A stretch of 64,000 bases of DNA from an uncultured Bacteroidota bacterium (lineage in GTDB: Bacteria; Bacteroidota; Bacteroidia; Bacteroidales; P3): contig CADCEC010000001.1 in NCBI GenBank assembly GCA_902800395.1, positions 62,001-126,000 of the forward strand, in the 5' to 3' direction. Below, piece after piece: positions 15,655 to 24,216 of the stretch. Numbering within the stretch: the stretch's first letter is position 1; the number at the start of each line of letters is the position of its first letter. The notes beneath the pieces were generated by a model. The model was given only the letters and a program-made list of their open reading frames with translations, ran no database searches and was not told the DNA's origin. The position numbers and the translations under genes were made by a program.

Positions 15655-16468
15655 TGTGATATTATTGATACTGGTGGTCACCATTTTGGTGCTCTACATA
15701 CGTCTGATGCTGAAGAACAAGCGCTTGAAGCAGATGGCCGACGAGGCCAACCGGCTGCGGCTCGAAGCCACGGAGGCCGAGCGGCGCAACCGGCAGCTGA
15801 AGCAGGAGATGACTTCCAACATCGCCCACGAACTGAAGACGCCAGTGAGTTCTATCCGCGGCTACCTAGAGATTTTACTCTCCGACAAGCCCGTGGACGA
15901 CGAGCGGCGCCGCTACTTCCTCGACCGCTGTTTCCGCCAAACACTGCGGCTCTCGGACCTGATACAGGATGTCTCTATTATCAACAAGTTGGAGGAGAGC
16001 GCCGACCTCTTCCCGCGGACGGAGGTGGACGCCACAGAGGTGGCCAAAGAGGCCATCGACGACCTCGCCGACAAGGCCGCTGCCGCCGGCATCACCATCC
16101 AGAACAACCTGCCTGCCATGCCGCTGGGTGGCAACCGCGAACTGCTTTACTGCATCTTCCGCAACCTAGTGGAGAACAGCATCGCCTACGCTGGCAGCAA
16201 TATTAATATTGTGTTGGAGACCTACAAGGAGAGTCCCGACCACTATTTCATTCATTACTATGACACCGGCAAGGGTGTGGCTGACGAATATCTCTCGCGC
16301 CTTTTCGACCGCTTCGTGCGTATCGACGAGGGCCGCTCGCGACAGAACGGCGGCACTGGCCTAGGCCTCAGCATCGTCAAGCACTCGGTGCTCTTCCACG
16401 GCGGCGAGATATATGCCCGCAACCGCGAAGGTGGAGGTTTGGAATATTACTTCTCACTCAAAAAATAA
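15641..16468 (+). CDS. Sensor histidine kinase
   Basis: A 275-residue kinase with a single membrane helix at about 6-23 and no sizeable sensor domain. A coiled-coil (26-56) leads to the H-box NIAHELKTPVSS with His63. The ATPase domain carries the N-box NLVENSIAYA, the G1 box DTGKGV, the F-box LFDRFVR and the G2 box GGTGLGLSIVKH. The ATG at 15641 lies inside the end of the regulator gene and is preferred over a TTG six bases upstream. It is the cognate kinase of the upstream regulator; the signal is unknown and must come through the membrane helix or partner proteins. Confidence 0.93.
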   Translation: MDWSDVILLILVVTILVLYIRLMLKNKRLKQMADEANRLRLEATEAERRNRQLKQEMTSNIAHELKTPVSSIRGYLEILLSDKPVDDERRRYFLDRCFRQTLRLSDLIQDVSIINKLEESADLFPRTEVDATEVAKEAIDDLADKAAAAGITIQNNLPAMPLGGNRELLYCIFRNLVENSIAYAGSNINIVLETYKESPDHYFIHYYDTGKGVADEYLSRLFDRFVRIDEGRSRQNGGTGLGLSIVKHSVLFHGGEIYARNREGGGLEYYFSLKK

Positions 16469-16469
16469 C

Positions 16470-16498
16470 CCATTCAACCCATTCAACCCATTAACCCC
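16470..16498. repeat. Short tandem repeat before the thioesterase gene
   Basis: Three 9-nt copies of AACCCATT(C/A) make up the whole 30-nt gap between the kinase stop and the thioesterase ATG. Confidence 0.9.
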
Positions 16499-16885
16499 AT
16501 GCATAAAACAGATATTCAAATCAGATTCAACGACGTGGACCAGATGGGGCACGTCAATAACGCCGTCATCATGGAGTACCTCGACCTGGGCAAGGACGAG
16601 TTCTTCTCCTCGCACGGCGTGCCGCCGACCAAGGGCGACTTCACCGTGATGGTGGTGCACTACGATGTCGACTTCAAGGCGCAGATCCATTACCACGACC
16701 GCATCCACGTCACCACCGAGGTGGAGAAGCTGGGCAACAAGAGCCTCACCATCATGCAGCGTGTCGTCAACAGCGAGAGCGGGGTGGTGTGTGTGGAGTG
16801 CCGCACTGTCATGGCCGGCTACCGCCGCAGCACCAGCAGCTCGGAGGTTATCCCGCCGGAGGTGCGGGAGTGGCTGCTGCGGTGA
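16499..16885 (+). CDS. Acyl-CoA thioesterase, 4HBT hot-dog family
   Basis: A 128-residue single hot-dog domain protein. The signature RFNDVDQMGHVNNAVIMEYLDLG (catalytic Asp near 14, then GHVNN) is that of the 4-hydroxybenzoyl-CoA thioesterase/YbgC group. The strand pattern VMVVHYDVDFKAQIHYHDRI follows. It hydrolyses acyl-CoA or acyl-ACP thioesters in the cytosol; the natural substrate cannot be read from sequence. Only a 30-nt repeat gap separates it from the kinase, so they may be cotranscribed. Confidence 0.9.
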   Translation: MHKTDIQIRFNDVDQMGHVNNAVIMEYLDLGKDEFFSSHGVPPTKGDFTVMVVHYDVDFKAQIHYHDRIHVTTEVEKLGNKSLTIMQRVVNSESGVVCVECRTVMAGYRRSTSSSEVIPPEVREWLLR

Positions 16886-16960
16886 CGGTCCGAAACAGAC
16901 TATTTTTTTGAGGGGGACGACAATAGCGACAGTTCCTGCGGAGGGCGTCCGGGTCAACCT

Positions 16961-17018
16961 CGGCAGTTGACAATGTCAACTTCGGAACTTGACAACGTCA
17001 ACTTCGGCAGTTGACAAA
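16961..17018. repeat. 22-nt composite repeat with GTTGACA/TGTCAAC dyads
   Basis: Two and a half 22-nt units (CGGCAGTTGAC plus AATGTCAACTT), each itself a dyad of two 11-nt halves. It lies between the convergent thioesterase and uvrA genes. Confidence 0.85.
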
Positions 17019-17062
17019 CATCCCTCTCGGGGAGGGGTCGATGGCAGGGCTATATATGCTAT

Positions 17063-17095
17063 GGGGCCCCGCGGCGCGAAGCGCCGCGGGGCCCC
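17063..17095. terminator. Very strong GC hairpin between convergent genes
   Basis: A perfect 15-bp inverted repeat, arms GGGGCCCCGCGGCGC and GCGCCGCGGGGCCCC, loop GAA. There is no T-tract on either side, so it is not a textbook terminator. Its position right at the uvrA stop and downstream of the thioesterase suggests it blocks read-through or protects both mRNA 3' ends. Confidence 0.6.
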
Positions 17096-17099
17096 TTCA

Positions 17100-19952
17100 T
17101 TATCGCTTCATAGCTTCTAATTCTGCTTTTAGGTACTGCCCCGTGAAGTTGTCTTTCTGCTTGGCGAGGGCCTCCGGTGTGCCGGCGAAGGTGATACGTC
17201 CACCGGCGCGGCCGCCGTCGGGACCGAGGTCGATGACCCAGTCGGCCACCTTGATGACGTCCATGTTGTGCTCGATGACGAGGACGCTGTTGCCTTTGTC
17301 CACCAGCTTCTGCAGCACGCCGAGGAGGATGCGGATGTCCTCGAAATGGAGGCCCGTGGTGGGCTCATCGAGGATATAAAGTGTCTTGCCGGTATCGGTG
17401 CGGCTGAGCTCGGTGGCGAGCTTGACGCGCTGTGCCTCGCCGCCGCTGAGGGTGGTGCTCTGCTGACCGAGGGTGATGTAGCCGAGGCCCACGTCCTGCA
17501 GGGCCAGCAGCTTGCGCCGCAGCTTCGGATGTGCGTCGAAGAACTCCACAGCTTCGTTGACAGTCATGTCGAGCACGTCGGCGATGGACTTGCCCTTGTA
17601 GCGTATCTCCAGCGTCTCGCGGTTGTAGCGCTTGCCGCCGCAGACCTCGCACTGCACGTATACGTCTGGCAGGAAGTTCATCTCGATGGTGCGCAGTCCG
17701 GCACCCTTGCAGTGCTCGCAGCGGCCGCCGCTGACGTTGAAGCTGAAGCGGCCGGGCTTGTAGCCGCGGATGCGTGCCGACGGCAACTCGGCGAAGAGAC
17801 GTCGGATGTCGTCGAAGAAGCCCGCGTAGGTGGCGGGGTTGGAGCGCGGCGTGCGGCCGATGGGGCTCTGGTCTATCTGGATGACCTTGTCGATATGCTC
17901 GATACCCTCGATGCTCTGGTAGGGCAGGGGGGCGCGGAGCGAGCGGTAGAAATGCTGGCTGAGGATGGGCTGGAGGGTGTCGTTGATGAGGGTCGACTTG
18001 CCGCTGCCCGAGACGCCCGTCACGCAGACGAACAAGCCCAGCGGCAGGTCGAGGTCGACGCCCTTGAGGTTGTTGCCGGTGGCGCCGCGCAGGAGGATAT
18101 GCTCGCGGCCTTCGACGGTTCTTCTTTCGGGCAGCGCGATATCGCGCTGTCGAGAGAGATACTGCAGTGTCAGCGAAGGGTCTTTAAGGTTCTTAAAGTC
18201 CTTAGGGTCCTTAAGGTCTTTAAGGTCGCCCGCAAACAGTATCTTCCCCCCGTGCACCCCGGCGCCGGGACCGATGTCGACGAGGTAGTCGGCGGCGAGC
18301 ATCATATCGCGGTCGTGCTCGACGACGATGATGCTGTTGCCCAGGTCGCGCAGTTGCTTGAGGCTCTCGATGAGGCGCTGGTTGTCGCGCTGGTGGAGGC
18401 CAATGCTGGGCTCGTCGAGGATATAGAGGACGTTGGTGAGTTGTGAGCCTATCTGCGTAGCCAGACGGATGCGCTGTGCCTCGCCGCCGGAGAGCGACTT
18501 GGCGCTGCGGTTCATCGAGAGGTAGCCCACACCCACGTTGTTGAGGAATGACAGGCGCTTCAGTATCTCGTTAAGCACCTCGTGCGCCACCTTCTGGTCG
18601 CGCTCGTCGAGCTGCGGCTCCAATGCCCGCAGCCACTCCTCCAGCTCCAGCAGGTCCATGTCGGCCAACTGCCCAATGTTCTTATCCAATATGCGGAAGG
18701 CCAGCGATTCGGCCTTCAGGCGGTGTCCGTGGCATTCGGGACACGGAACGGTATTCATAAAGCTCGCCGCCCACTTCTGCAGGCTGGCGGGACTCTCGTC
18801 GCCGGCCAGTTCGGTGATATAGTTCACGATGCCCTGGAACTCGCTGAGGTAGCCCGGATCTTCGGGGTCCTCGATGCCAGCGAAGTGGTTGCTGCCGTAG
18901 AGGATGGCGTTGACGGCCTCCTCGCTGAGGTCGGCCACGGGCGTGTCGAGCGTGAAATCATAGTGCTTGCCCATCAGTTCCAGCTTGCGGTAGACATAGT
19001 TGGTGGGCGAGTATTTCCCCAGCACCTCAATGGCACCATCTTTGATGCTCTTCTTTGGGTCGGGGATGAGCTTCTTCATATCAATCTGCGCCACCTCGCC
19101 GAGGCCGTTGCAATGGGGGCAGGCACCGTAGGGCGAGTTGAACGAGAAGGTGTTGGGCTCCGGCTCGGGGTAGGAAAGACCGCTGTCGGGGTCCATCAGC
19201 ATGCGGCTGAAATAGCGTATGCTGCCGTCCTCGTTGTTCAATATCATCAGGATGCCTTTGCCCTGACGGAAGGCCGTCTGGACGGCTTCGCGGAGACGGG
19301 TGGCATTGCGGTCGGCACGCAGGCGGTCGACCACAAGCTCGATGTCGTGCACCTTGTAACGGTCCACCTGCATCTTGTAGGTAATCTCCTTCACCTCGCC
19401 GTCGACACGTACTTTCAGGAACCCTTTCTTCGCCACCTGCTCGAAGAGCTCGCGGTAGTGACCCTTGCGCCCTTTCACCAGCGGAGCGAGAATCATGATG
19501 TCGCGGCTGCCGTATTCCGAGGTGATAATCTCCAGTATCTTCTCCTCGCTGTACTTCACCATGGGCTTGCCGCTGACGGTGCTGTAGGCCTTGCCGATGC
19601 GGGCGTAGAGCAGACGCAGCAGGTCGTAGGTGTCTGTCAGTGTGCCCACCGTCGAGCGTGGGTTGTTATTCGTGCTCTTCTGCTCGATGGAGATGACGGG
19701 CGAGAGGCCCTCGATGAGGTCCACGTCGGGCCGCTCCATATTGCCGATGAAGTGGCGGGCGTAGGCCGAGAAGGTCTCCATGTAGCGGCGCTGCCCCTCG
19801 GCATGGATGGTGTCGAACGCCAGCGACGACTTGCCGCTGCCGCTGAGCCCGGTGAACACCACAAGCTTCCCCCGCGGAATCTCCAAGTCCACGTTCTGCA
19901 GGTTGTGCTCCCGCGCCCCTAATATCTTGATGCTATTGTTGTTGTCCATCAT
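17100..19952 (-). CDS. uvrA: Excinuclease ABC subunit A
   Basis: A 950-residue DNA damage-recognition ATPase of nucleotide excision repair (works with UvrB and UvrC). The first Walker A is GLSGSGKS at 35-42; the second GVSGSGKS lies in the C-terminal half. ABC signatures [17 protein letters not shown] and [16 protein letters not shown] are present, as are zinc fingers CPHC...CPEC and CEHC...CEVC. The start MMDNNN at 19952 is preferred because a -7 box at 19975-19982 lies between it and the longer in-frame start at 20012. A nonamer repeat (18181-18228) encodes [16 protein letters not shown] at about 575-591 in the loop before the QYLSRQR motif, where other UvrA proteins have an unrelated short stretch. 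Confidence 0.96.
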   Translation of the reverse strand: MMDNNNSIKILGAREHNLQNVDLEIPRGKLVVFTGLSGSGKSSLAFDTIHAEGQRRYMETFSAYARHFIGNMERPDVDLIEGLSPVISIEQKSTNNNPRSTVGTLTDTYDLLRLLYARIGKAYSTVSGKPMVKYSEEKILEIITSEYGSRDIMILAPLVKGRKGHYRELFEQVAKKGFLKVRVDGEVKEITYKMQVDRYKVHDIELVVDRLRADRNATRLREAVQTAFRQGKGILMILNNEDGSIRYFSRMLMDPDSGLSYPEPEPNTFSFNSPYGACPHCNGLGEVAQIDMKKLIPDPKKSIKDGAIEVLGKYSPTNYVYRKLELMGKHYDFTLDTPVADLSEEAVNAILYGSNHFAGIEDPEDPGYLSEFQGIVNYITELAGDESPASLQKWAASFMNTVPCPECHGHRLKAESLAFRILDKNIGQLADMDLLELEEWLRALEPQLDERDQKVAHEVLNEILKRLSFLNNVGVGYLSMNRSAKSLSGGEAQRIRLATQIGSQLTNVLYILDEPSIGLHQRDNQRLIESLKQLRDLGNSIIVVEHDRDMMLAADYLVDIGPGAGVHGGKILFAGDLKDLKDPKDFKNLKDPSLTLQYLSRQRDIALPERRTVEGREHILLRGATGNNLKGVDLDLPLGLFVCVTGVSGSGKSTLINDTLQPILSQHFYRSLRAPLPYQSIEGIEHIDKVIQIDQSPIGRTPRSNPATYAGFFDDIRRLFAELPSARIRGYKPGRFSFNVSGGRCEHCKGAGLRTIEMNFLPDVYVQCEVCGGKRYNRETLEIRYKGKSIADVLDMTVNEAVEFFDAHPKLRRKLLALQDVGLGYITLGQQSTTLSGGEAQRVKLATELSRTDTGKTLYILDEPTTGLHFEDIRILLGVLQKLVDKGNSVLVIEHNMDVIKVADWVIDLGPDGGRAGGRITFAGTPEALAKQKDNFTGQYLKAELEAMKR
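18181..18228. repeat. CTTAAGGTC nonamer repeat inside uvrA
   Basis: Five 9-nt copies of (T/C)CTTAAGGT in frame. On the coding strand each copy reads approximately Asp-Leu-Lys or Asp-Pro-Lys. Confidence 0.95.
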
Positions 19953-19974
19953 GCATGGTTGTAAAACACCGCTG

Positions 19975-19982
19975 CAAAAATA
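19975..19982 (-). promoter_or_regulatory. -7 box TATTTTTG of uvrA
   Basis: TATTTTTGC on the minus strand, 22 nt before the MMDNNN start. A TTG about 20 nt further upstream may be the -33. It excludes the upstream start codon. Confidence 0.62.
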
Positions 19983-20002
19983 ACAAAAAAATACATAATT
20001 AT

Positions 20003-20027
20003 CAATTTTCAATTTTCAATTTTCATT
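20003..20027. repeat. CAATTTT heptamer repeat between divergent promoters
   Basis: Three perfect 7-nt copies of CAATTTT and a partial fourth (CATTTTT), between the uvrA and C1-peptidase promoters. Confidence 0.85.
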
Positions 20028-20034
20028 TTTTTCG

Positions 20035-20042
20035 TATCTTTG
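20035..20042 (+). promoter_or_regulatory. -7 box TATCTTTG of the secreted C1 peptidase gene
   Basis: TATCTTTGC, 60 nt before the ATG at 20103. The leader in between contains a CAAACAATCAA-like repeat. No clear -33. Confidence 0.6.
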
Positions 20043-20102
20043 CACCGCAATTTTGCGACTCAAACAATCAAGAATTCAAATAATCAAACAATTAATATCA
20101 CA

Positions 20103-21359
20103 ATGAAGAAAGCATTTTTATTCCTTGGCGCTATGGCTATCTGCGCCAGCGCTGTGTTCGCACAGGATGAGAAAAAAGAGGACGAGGGCTACAAGTTCGA
20201 CACCATCAAGGTGCTGCCCATCACCTCCGTCAAGAACCAGAACAACGCCGGCACCTGCTGGAGCTATTCCGGCATCGCCTTCCTCGAAAGCGAGCTGCTC
20301 CGCATGGGCAAGGGTGAGTATGACCTGAGCGAGATGTACGTGGTCGAGAAGACCTATAACGACCGCGCTTATGCCGCCGTGCGTACCCACGGCGACGTGA
20401 GTTTCAGCCAGGGCGGCGCCTTCAACGACGTCATCTACTGCCTCCGCAACTACGGCATGGTGCCCGACGAGGTGATGCCTGCCGGCAAGATGTACGGTGA
20501 TACCCTTTCCAATCACACCGAGCTCAGCGCCCTCACCGACGTGATGGTCGAGGCCGTGGCCAAAGGTAAACTGAAAAAACTCCAGATGAGCCCCGACGGC
20601 CAGCCCCTGTGGCAGAAGGCCATCGCCGCCGTCCACGCCATCTACCTGGGCGAAATCCCCGAGAAGTTCAAATACAACGGCAAAGAGTACACCCCCAAGA
20701 GCTTCGGCGAGAGCCTCGGTCTGAACCCCGACGATTACGTCAGCATCACCTCCTACACCCATCACCCCTTCTACGAGCAGTTCGTCATCGAAATCCAGGA
20801 CAACTGGCGTTGGGGCCTGAGCTGGAATCTGCCGCTGGACGAGATGATGGAGGTCTTTGACTATGCCATCGACAACGGCTACACCGTGGCTTGGGGCGCC
20901 GACGTCAGCGAGCCTGGCTTCCGCTACAGCCGCAAGGGCTTCGCTGTCCTGCCCGCCACCGAGGCCCCGAAGGCTGGCGTGGGCAGCGACCAGGCCAAAT
21001 GGAGCGGCATGAAGGCCGCCGACATCGCCGACGAGGCTGCCAAGCACCCCACCCCCCAGCGTTGGGTGACCCAGGAAGAGCGCCAGCAGGCCTACGACAA
21101 CTGGGAGACCACCGACGACCACGGCATGCTTATCTTCGGTACCGCCAAGGATCAGATGGGTAACGAGTACTACATGGTGAAGAACAGCTGGGGCCAGTAC
21201 AATGGCGAGTTCGGTGGCAACTTCTTCTGCAGTAAAGCCTTTGTCCGCTACAAAACCATGAACATCGTGGTCCACAAGGACGCCATCCCCGCCCACATCA
21301 AGGCTAAACTTGGCATCGAGGACAAGAACGCCAACACCAAGAAAGGCAAAAAGAAATAA
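20103..21359 (+). CDS. Secreted C1-family cysteine peptidase (PepC/bleomycin-hydrolase type)
   Basis: A 418-residue papain-fold protease with signal peptide MKKAFLFLGAMAICASAVFAQ. The catalytic Cys52 lies in NNAGTCWSYSG, His340 in TDDHGMLIFG and Asn361 in VKNSWGQYNG. The long insert between Cys and His is typical of the C1B aminopeptidase C group, but the signal peptide puts it in the periplasm or outside, as in Bacteroidetes secreted relatives. A basic Lys-rich tail ends the protein. A second, more divergent member lies at 50738-52162. It likely degrades dietary or host peptides. Confidence 0.93.
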   Translation: MKKAFLFLGAMAICASAVFAQDEKKEDEGYKFDTIKVLPITSVKNQNNAGTCWSYSGIAFLESELLRMGKGEYDLSEMYVVEKTYNDRAYAAVRTHGDVSFSQGGAFNDVIYCLRNYGMVPDEVMPAGKMYGDTLSNHTELSALTDVMVEAVAKGKLKKLQMSPDGQPLWQKAIAAVHAIYLGEIPEKFKYNGKEYTPKSFGESLGLNPDDYVSITSYTHHPFYEQFVIEIQDNWRWGLSWNLPLDEMMEVFDYAIDNGYTVAWGADVSEPGFRYSRKGFAVLPATEAPKAGVGSDQAKWSGMKAADIADEAAKHPTPQRWVTQEERQQAYDNWETTDDHGMLIFGTAKDQMGNEYYMVKNSWGQYNGEFGGNFFCSKAFVRYKTMNIVVHKDAIPAHIKAKLGIEDKNANTKKGKKK

Positions 21360-21375
21360 TCATCCCCATTGATTA

Positions 21376-21407
21376 AAAAGCCCTCCGTTGGCTCGGAGGG
21401 CTTTTTT
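21376..21407 (+). terminator. Rho-independent terminator of the C1 peptidase gene
   Basis: 8-bp stem GCCCTCCG/CGGAGGGC, loop TTGGCT, preceded by A-rich and followed by six T. It ends only 6 nt before the next ATG, so the radical-SAM gene must be read by partial read-through or from a start I cannot see. Confidence 0.88.
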
Positions 21408-21413
21408 GATATT

Positions 21414-23087
21414 ATGCGAGTACTGCTCATCACACCACCGCTCACGCAGCTCAACACGCCCTATCCCGCCACGGCCTATCTCAAAGGCTACTACCGCGAG
21501 CAGGGCGCTGAGGTGCGGCAGGTGGACCTCGGTATCGAGGTGGCCGACCGCGTGCTGAGCCGCGAGTTCCTGGAGAGCATCGGATTGATGGAGCAGGCGC
21601 GGCTGATAAAGCCGGTCAAACGCTTTCTTCGCGGACAGGACGACACCCTCGGTCCCCGCATCGCCAACCGTTCTTTATTGCCCGAGGGCAAACGCTTCGA
21701 GCAACTCGACGAGGACAACCTCGAGTGGAGCTTCGGCGTCAGCGGCACCACCGACAAGGCCATGCACCTCGCCACGTTATTTATAGAGGACATAGCGGAT
21801 TATATTAGGGAGCATGTTGACCCCCACTTCGACCTTGTGCGCTACGCCGAATATCTCAGCAATGACGCCCCCACCTTTGATCCCCTCTATGCTGAGCTGC
21901 AGCAGGCGCCGTCGGTCATCGACCGGATGATGCTCTCGTTGCTCGCCGACTGCTTGTCGGGGTTTGCCCCCGACAGGGTTTGCCTCACCGTTCCCTTCCC
22001 TGGCTGCCTCTATGGTGCCCTGCGCTGCGGACAGTGGCTTAAGGCTAACACCAATGCTACCGTCGAGATAGGCGGTGGTTTTCCCAACACCGAATGGCGC
22101 CAGATGAGCGACCGTCGTATCTATGAGTTCTGCCATGAGGTAGCTATTGACGGCCATAAAGAGGCCGACCAATATTGCCCCGACTTCAGTGACCTGCCAT
22201 TGGACAAATATCTCTCGCTCACCGAGATGACTAACCCTATGCACCGGCTGTGGAGCCAGGGGCGATGGAACAAGATGGTGATGGCCCATGGCTGCTACTG
22301 GCACCGCTGCGCCTTCTGCGACACCTCGCTCGACTACATCGGCAACTACCGCGCTCCCAAGGCCGCTACGGTGGTCGACCACATGGAGCGCATTATAGAG
22401 CAGACCCACCGAACGGGCTTCCATTTCGTCGACGAGGCCCTGCCGCCCAAGCTGCTGCGCGAGGTCGCTGAGGAGATACTGCGTCGCGGCCTGGCCGTCA
22501 GCTTTTGGGGCAATATACGCTTTGAGAAAGCCTATACCGCCGAGCTGTGCGACCTGCTGGCCGAGGCCGGCGTGGTGGCCGTCAGCGGCGGCTTGGAGGT
22601 GGCCAGCGACCGTTTATTAAAGCTTATCGACAAGGGCGTTACCATACAACAGACCGTCGAAGCCTGCCGCCACCTGCGCGACGCCGGCATCATGGTGCAC
22701 ACCTACCTTATGTACGGCTTTCCCACTGAGACACTGCAGGAGAGCGTCGATGCCCTCGAGACCGTGCGCCGCATGTTCGACGAGGGCATCGTCCAGAGTG
22801 CTTTCTGGCACCGCTACGCCATGACCTGCCACTCGCCCAGCGGTCTCAACCCCGAAGCCTATGGCGCCCGCCGTGTGACGCTGGAGCCGAATCCCTTCTG
22901 CAATAACGAGGTCGACTGGGAACCCCAGTTTGACTATGATATCGAGGCCGTGGGAGCGGCCCTTCGCTTAGCTACATATAATTATATGAATGGTCTCGGC
23001 CTTGATCAGCCGGTCCGCAGCTGGTTCCCCATCCGCGTCCCTAAGCCTACATCTTACTCTAAGTCAAACAGTTCTACCTCTTTTTAA
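21414..23087 (+). CDS. B12-binding-domain radical SAM protein
   Basis: A 557-residue protein. The N-terminal part (1-270) resembles a cobalamin-binding domain (MRVLLITPPLTQLNTPYPATAYLKGYYREQG). The radical SAM core has its cluster cysteines at 294, 299 and 302 in the form CX4CX2C (GCYWHRCAFCD), one residue longer than the usual CX3CX2C. The barrel then continues with FHFVDEALPPK, VSGGLEVASDRLL and LMYGFPTETLQES. The substrate is unknown; relatives do methylations or ring chemistry. The ATG at 21414 is chosen because MRVLLITPP is the standard start. It directly follows a terminator. Confidence 0.88.
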   Translation: MRVLLITPPLTQLNTPYPATAYLKGYYREQGAEVRQVDLGIEVADRVLSREFLESIGLMEQARLIKPVKRFLRGQDDTLGPRIANRSLLPEGKRFEQLDEDNLEWSFGVSGTTDKAMHLATLFIEDIADYIREHVDPHFDLVRYAEYLSNDAPTFDPLYAELQQAPSVIDRMMLSLLADCLSGFAPDRVCLTVPFPGCLYGALRCGQWLKANTNATVEIGGGFPNTEWRQMSDRRIYEFCHEVAIDGHKEADQYCPDFSDLPLDKYLSLTEMTNPMHRLWSQGRWNKMVMAHGCYWHRCAFCDTSLDYIGNYRAPKAATVVDHMERIIEQTHRTGFHFVDEALPPKLLREVAEEILRRGLAVSFWGNIRFEKAYTAELCDLLAEAGVVAVSGGLEVASDRLLKLIDKGVTIQQTVEACRHLRDAGIMVHTYLMYGFPTETLQESVDALETVRRMFDEGIVQSAFWHRYAMTCHSPSGLNPEAYGARRVTLEPNPFCNNEVDWEPQFDYDIEAVGAALRLATYNYMNGLGLDQPVRSWFPIRVPKPTSYSKSNSSTSF

Positions 23088-23138
23088 CCATTGTTTAACC
23101 ATTGTTTAACCATTAAAATGGTTAAACAATGGTTAAAC
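23084..23138. repeat. 11-bp repeat forming a perfect 22-bp inverted repeat
   Basis: Three direct copies of TTTAACCATTG (the last cut short), a 2-nt loop AA, then two inverted copies. Arms 23093-23114 and 23117-23138 pair perfectly over 22 bp. It lies at the 3' end of the radical-SAM gene. Confidence 0.95.
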
Positions 23139-23164
23139 AGTCAGAAAATCATTGAGATAAAGAT

Positions 23165-23194
23165 AAACCCGATACTTATGGTACCGGGTTTTAT
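23165..23194. terminator. Bidirectional terminator-like hairpin
   Basis: Arms AAACCCGATAC and GTACCGGGTTT (one A-C mismatch), loop TTATG, with T-rich sequence after it. It sits between the convergent radical-SAM and lipoprotein genes. Confidence 0.7.
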
Positions 23195-23214
23195 GGGGTG
23201 GCGACGGGTGGACG

Positions 23215-23676
23215 TCAGATTTTCTTCATGATGATGGAATTTTTCTCGTAGTATATGGTCGAGCCGCCGATATCGTAGTGAAAGGTGTGTTCCTCAGTCA
23301 TGCTGAGCACCAGGTTTTCGCTGTCGAGTTTGTCGATGTGATAGCGCACTCCCATATAGCCTTGGAAAATGGAGAGCTCATCGCCGTTTATGGAGTAGGT
23401 GAAGGTGTCGGTGTCTTCGTCGACTCCATCTTCGTCGGTATATTTGTAGTATGCGACACAGGTCTTGTCCTCATTGAAGGTGAGAGTCCCCACGTAGCCT
23501 TCGGTGGTGGGTTCCGTGGTGGTTCTGTTATGGGATTCGATGGGGTGGTTATACACCGTTCGAGTGGTTTCAGTGATTTTCCATGTGCCAAGGATGAGGT
23601 CTTCGTTGTCCTTGGAGCAGGAGACATATGTTGTCGCAAAGAGGGCGACTAGCAGGAGTGGGATAATCTTTTTCAT
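23215..23676 (-). CDS. Lipocalin-like lipoprotein
   Basis: The protein has 153 residues. The signal peptide MKKIIPLLLVALFATTYVSC ends in a lipobox-like Cys20 followed by SKDNED. The mature part begins LILGTWKITETTRT, the GxW start motif of small lipocalin-like domains of Bacteroidetes, followed by beta-strands (YVGTLTFNEDKTCVAYY, TFTYSINGDELSI). Its role is unknown. It is the last gene of the minus-strand run and lies 21 nt after mgtC. Confidence 0.75.
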   Translation of the reverse strand: MKKIIPLLLVALFATTYVSCSKDNEDLILGTWKITETTRTVYNHPIESHNRTTTEPTTEGYVGTLTFNEDKTCVAYYKYTDEDGVDEDTDTFTYSINGDELSIFQGYMGVRYHIDKLDSENLVLSMTEEHTFHYDIGGSTIYYEKNSIIMKKI

Positions 23677-23697
23677 TACTTACTTTATTAATATAGT

Positions 23698-24180
23698 TTA
23701 TCGGGCGATGTCCTCGTCGTTGTCGTCTCCGCGTTTGCTGCGACGGAGGCGCTTGATGTAGAGCTCGATGCTCTTGAGTCCCCAGTTGATGAGGATAACC
23801 ACGGCGACAGCGATAAGGGCTTCGCGCCACATTCCGTAGCCGCAGAGGCAGCCCACGGCGGCGCTGCACCAGATGGTGGCGGCGGAAGAGAGGCCGTGGA
23901 TGGTGAGGCCGTTCTTCATGATGACGCCGGCGCCGAGGAAGCCGATGCCGGTGACCACCTGCGAGAGGACACGGAGGTTGTCGTTGTTCACCGGACCGCC
24001 CGCCAACTTGGCACTCATGATGACGCTCTCGCTTATCAATATAAATATACAGGCACCTACAGCCACTAGGGAGTTGGTGGTGAGACCGGCCTGGCGCTGC
24101 TTGAGTTCGCGCTGTGTGCCGATGATGATGCCGGCGATAAGGGCGCAGGCGAGGCGGAAGATGAATGTTTCTAACGGCAT
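23698..24180 (-). CDS. MgtC/SapB-family membrane protein
   Basis: A 160-residue inner-membrane protein with about four helices (TFIFRLACALIAGIIIG, TNSLVAVGACIFILIS, TGIGFLGAGVIMKNG, EALIAVAVVILINWGL). The motifs ERE-like QREL, GIGFLGAG and the conserved LSSAATIW segment identify MgtC. The soluble C-terminal ACT-like domain of Salmonella MgtC is absent, as in many family members. The family is linked to magnesium homeostasis or membrane-potential control; here the role is inferred only. Confidence 0.9.
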   Translation of the reverse strand: MPLETFIFRLACALIAGIIIGTQRELKQRQAGLTTNSLVAVGACIFILISESVIMSAKLAGGPVNNDNLRVLSQVVTGIGFLGAGVIMKNGLTIHGLSSAATIWCSAAVGCLCGYGMWREALIAVAVVILINWGLKSIELYIKRLRRSKRGDDNDEDIAR

Positions 24181-24182
24181 TC

Positions 24183-24216
24183 TTAAATTAAGAATTAAGA
24201 ATTAAAAATTAAGAAT
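24183..24216. repeat. AATTAAG tandem repeat between rsmI and mgtC
   Basis: Four to five copies of (A)ATTAAGA fill the 28-nt gap and supply the stop and last codons of rsmI. Confidence 0.85.

Noticed and set aside
18582-19922. Long open frame (446 codons) on the plus strand opposite uvrA
   Set aside because: It mirrors uvrA codons; the translation is Val/Ala/Gly/His-rich without any domain, the usual antisense shadow of a GC-rich gene.
19953-20012. Longer uvrA start ([12 protein letters not shown])
   Set aside because: It lies upstream of the uvrA -7 box and adds residues not found in UvrA.
23084-23138. CRISPR array
   Set aside because: Units are 7-11 bp without spacers, and copies are degenerate; none of the repeat loci has the 23-50 bp repeat/unique spacer pattern, and no cas genes are present (the Cas4-like domain at 37939 is part of DUF2779).
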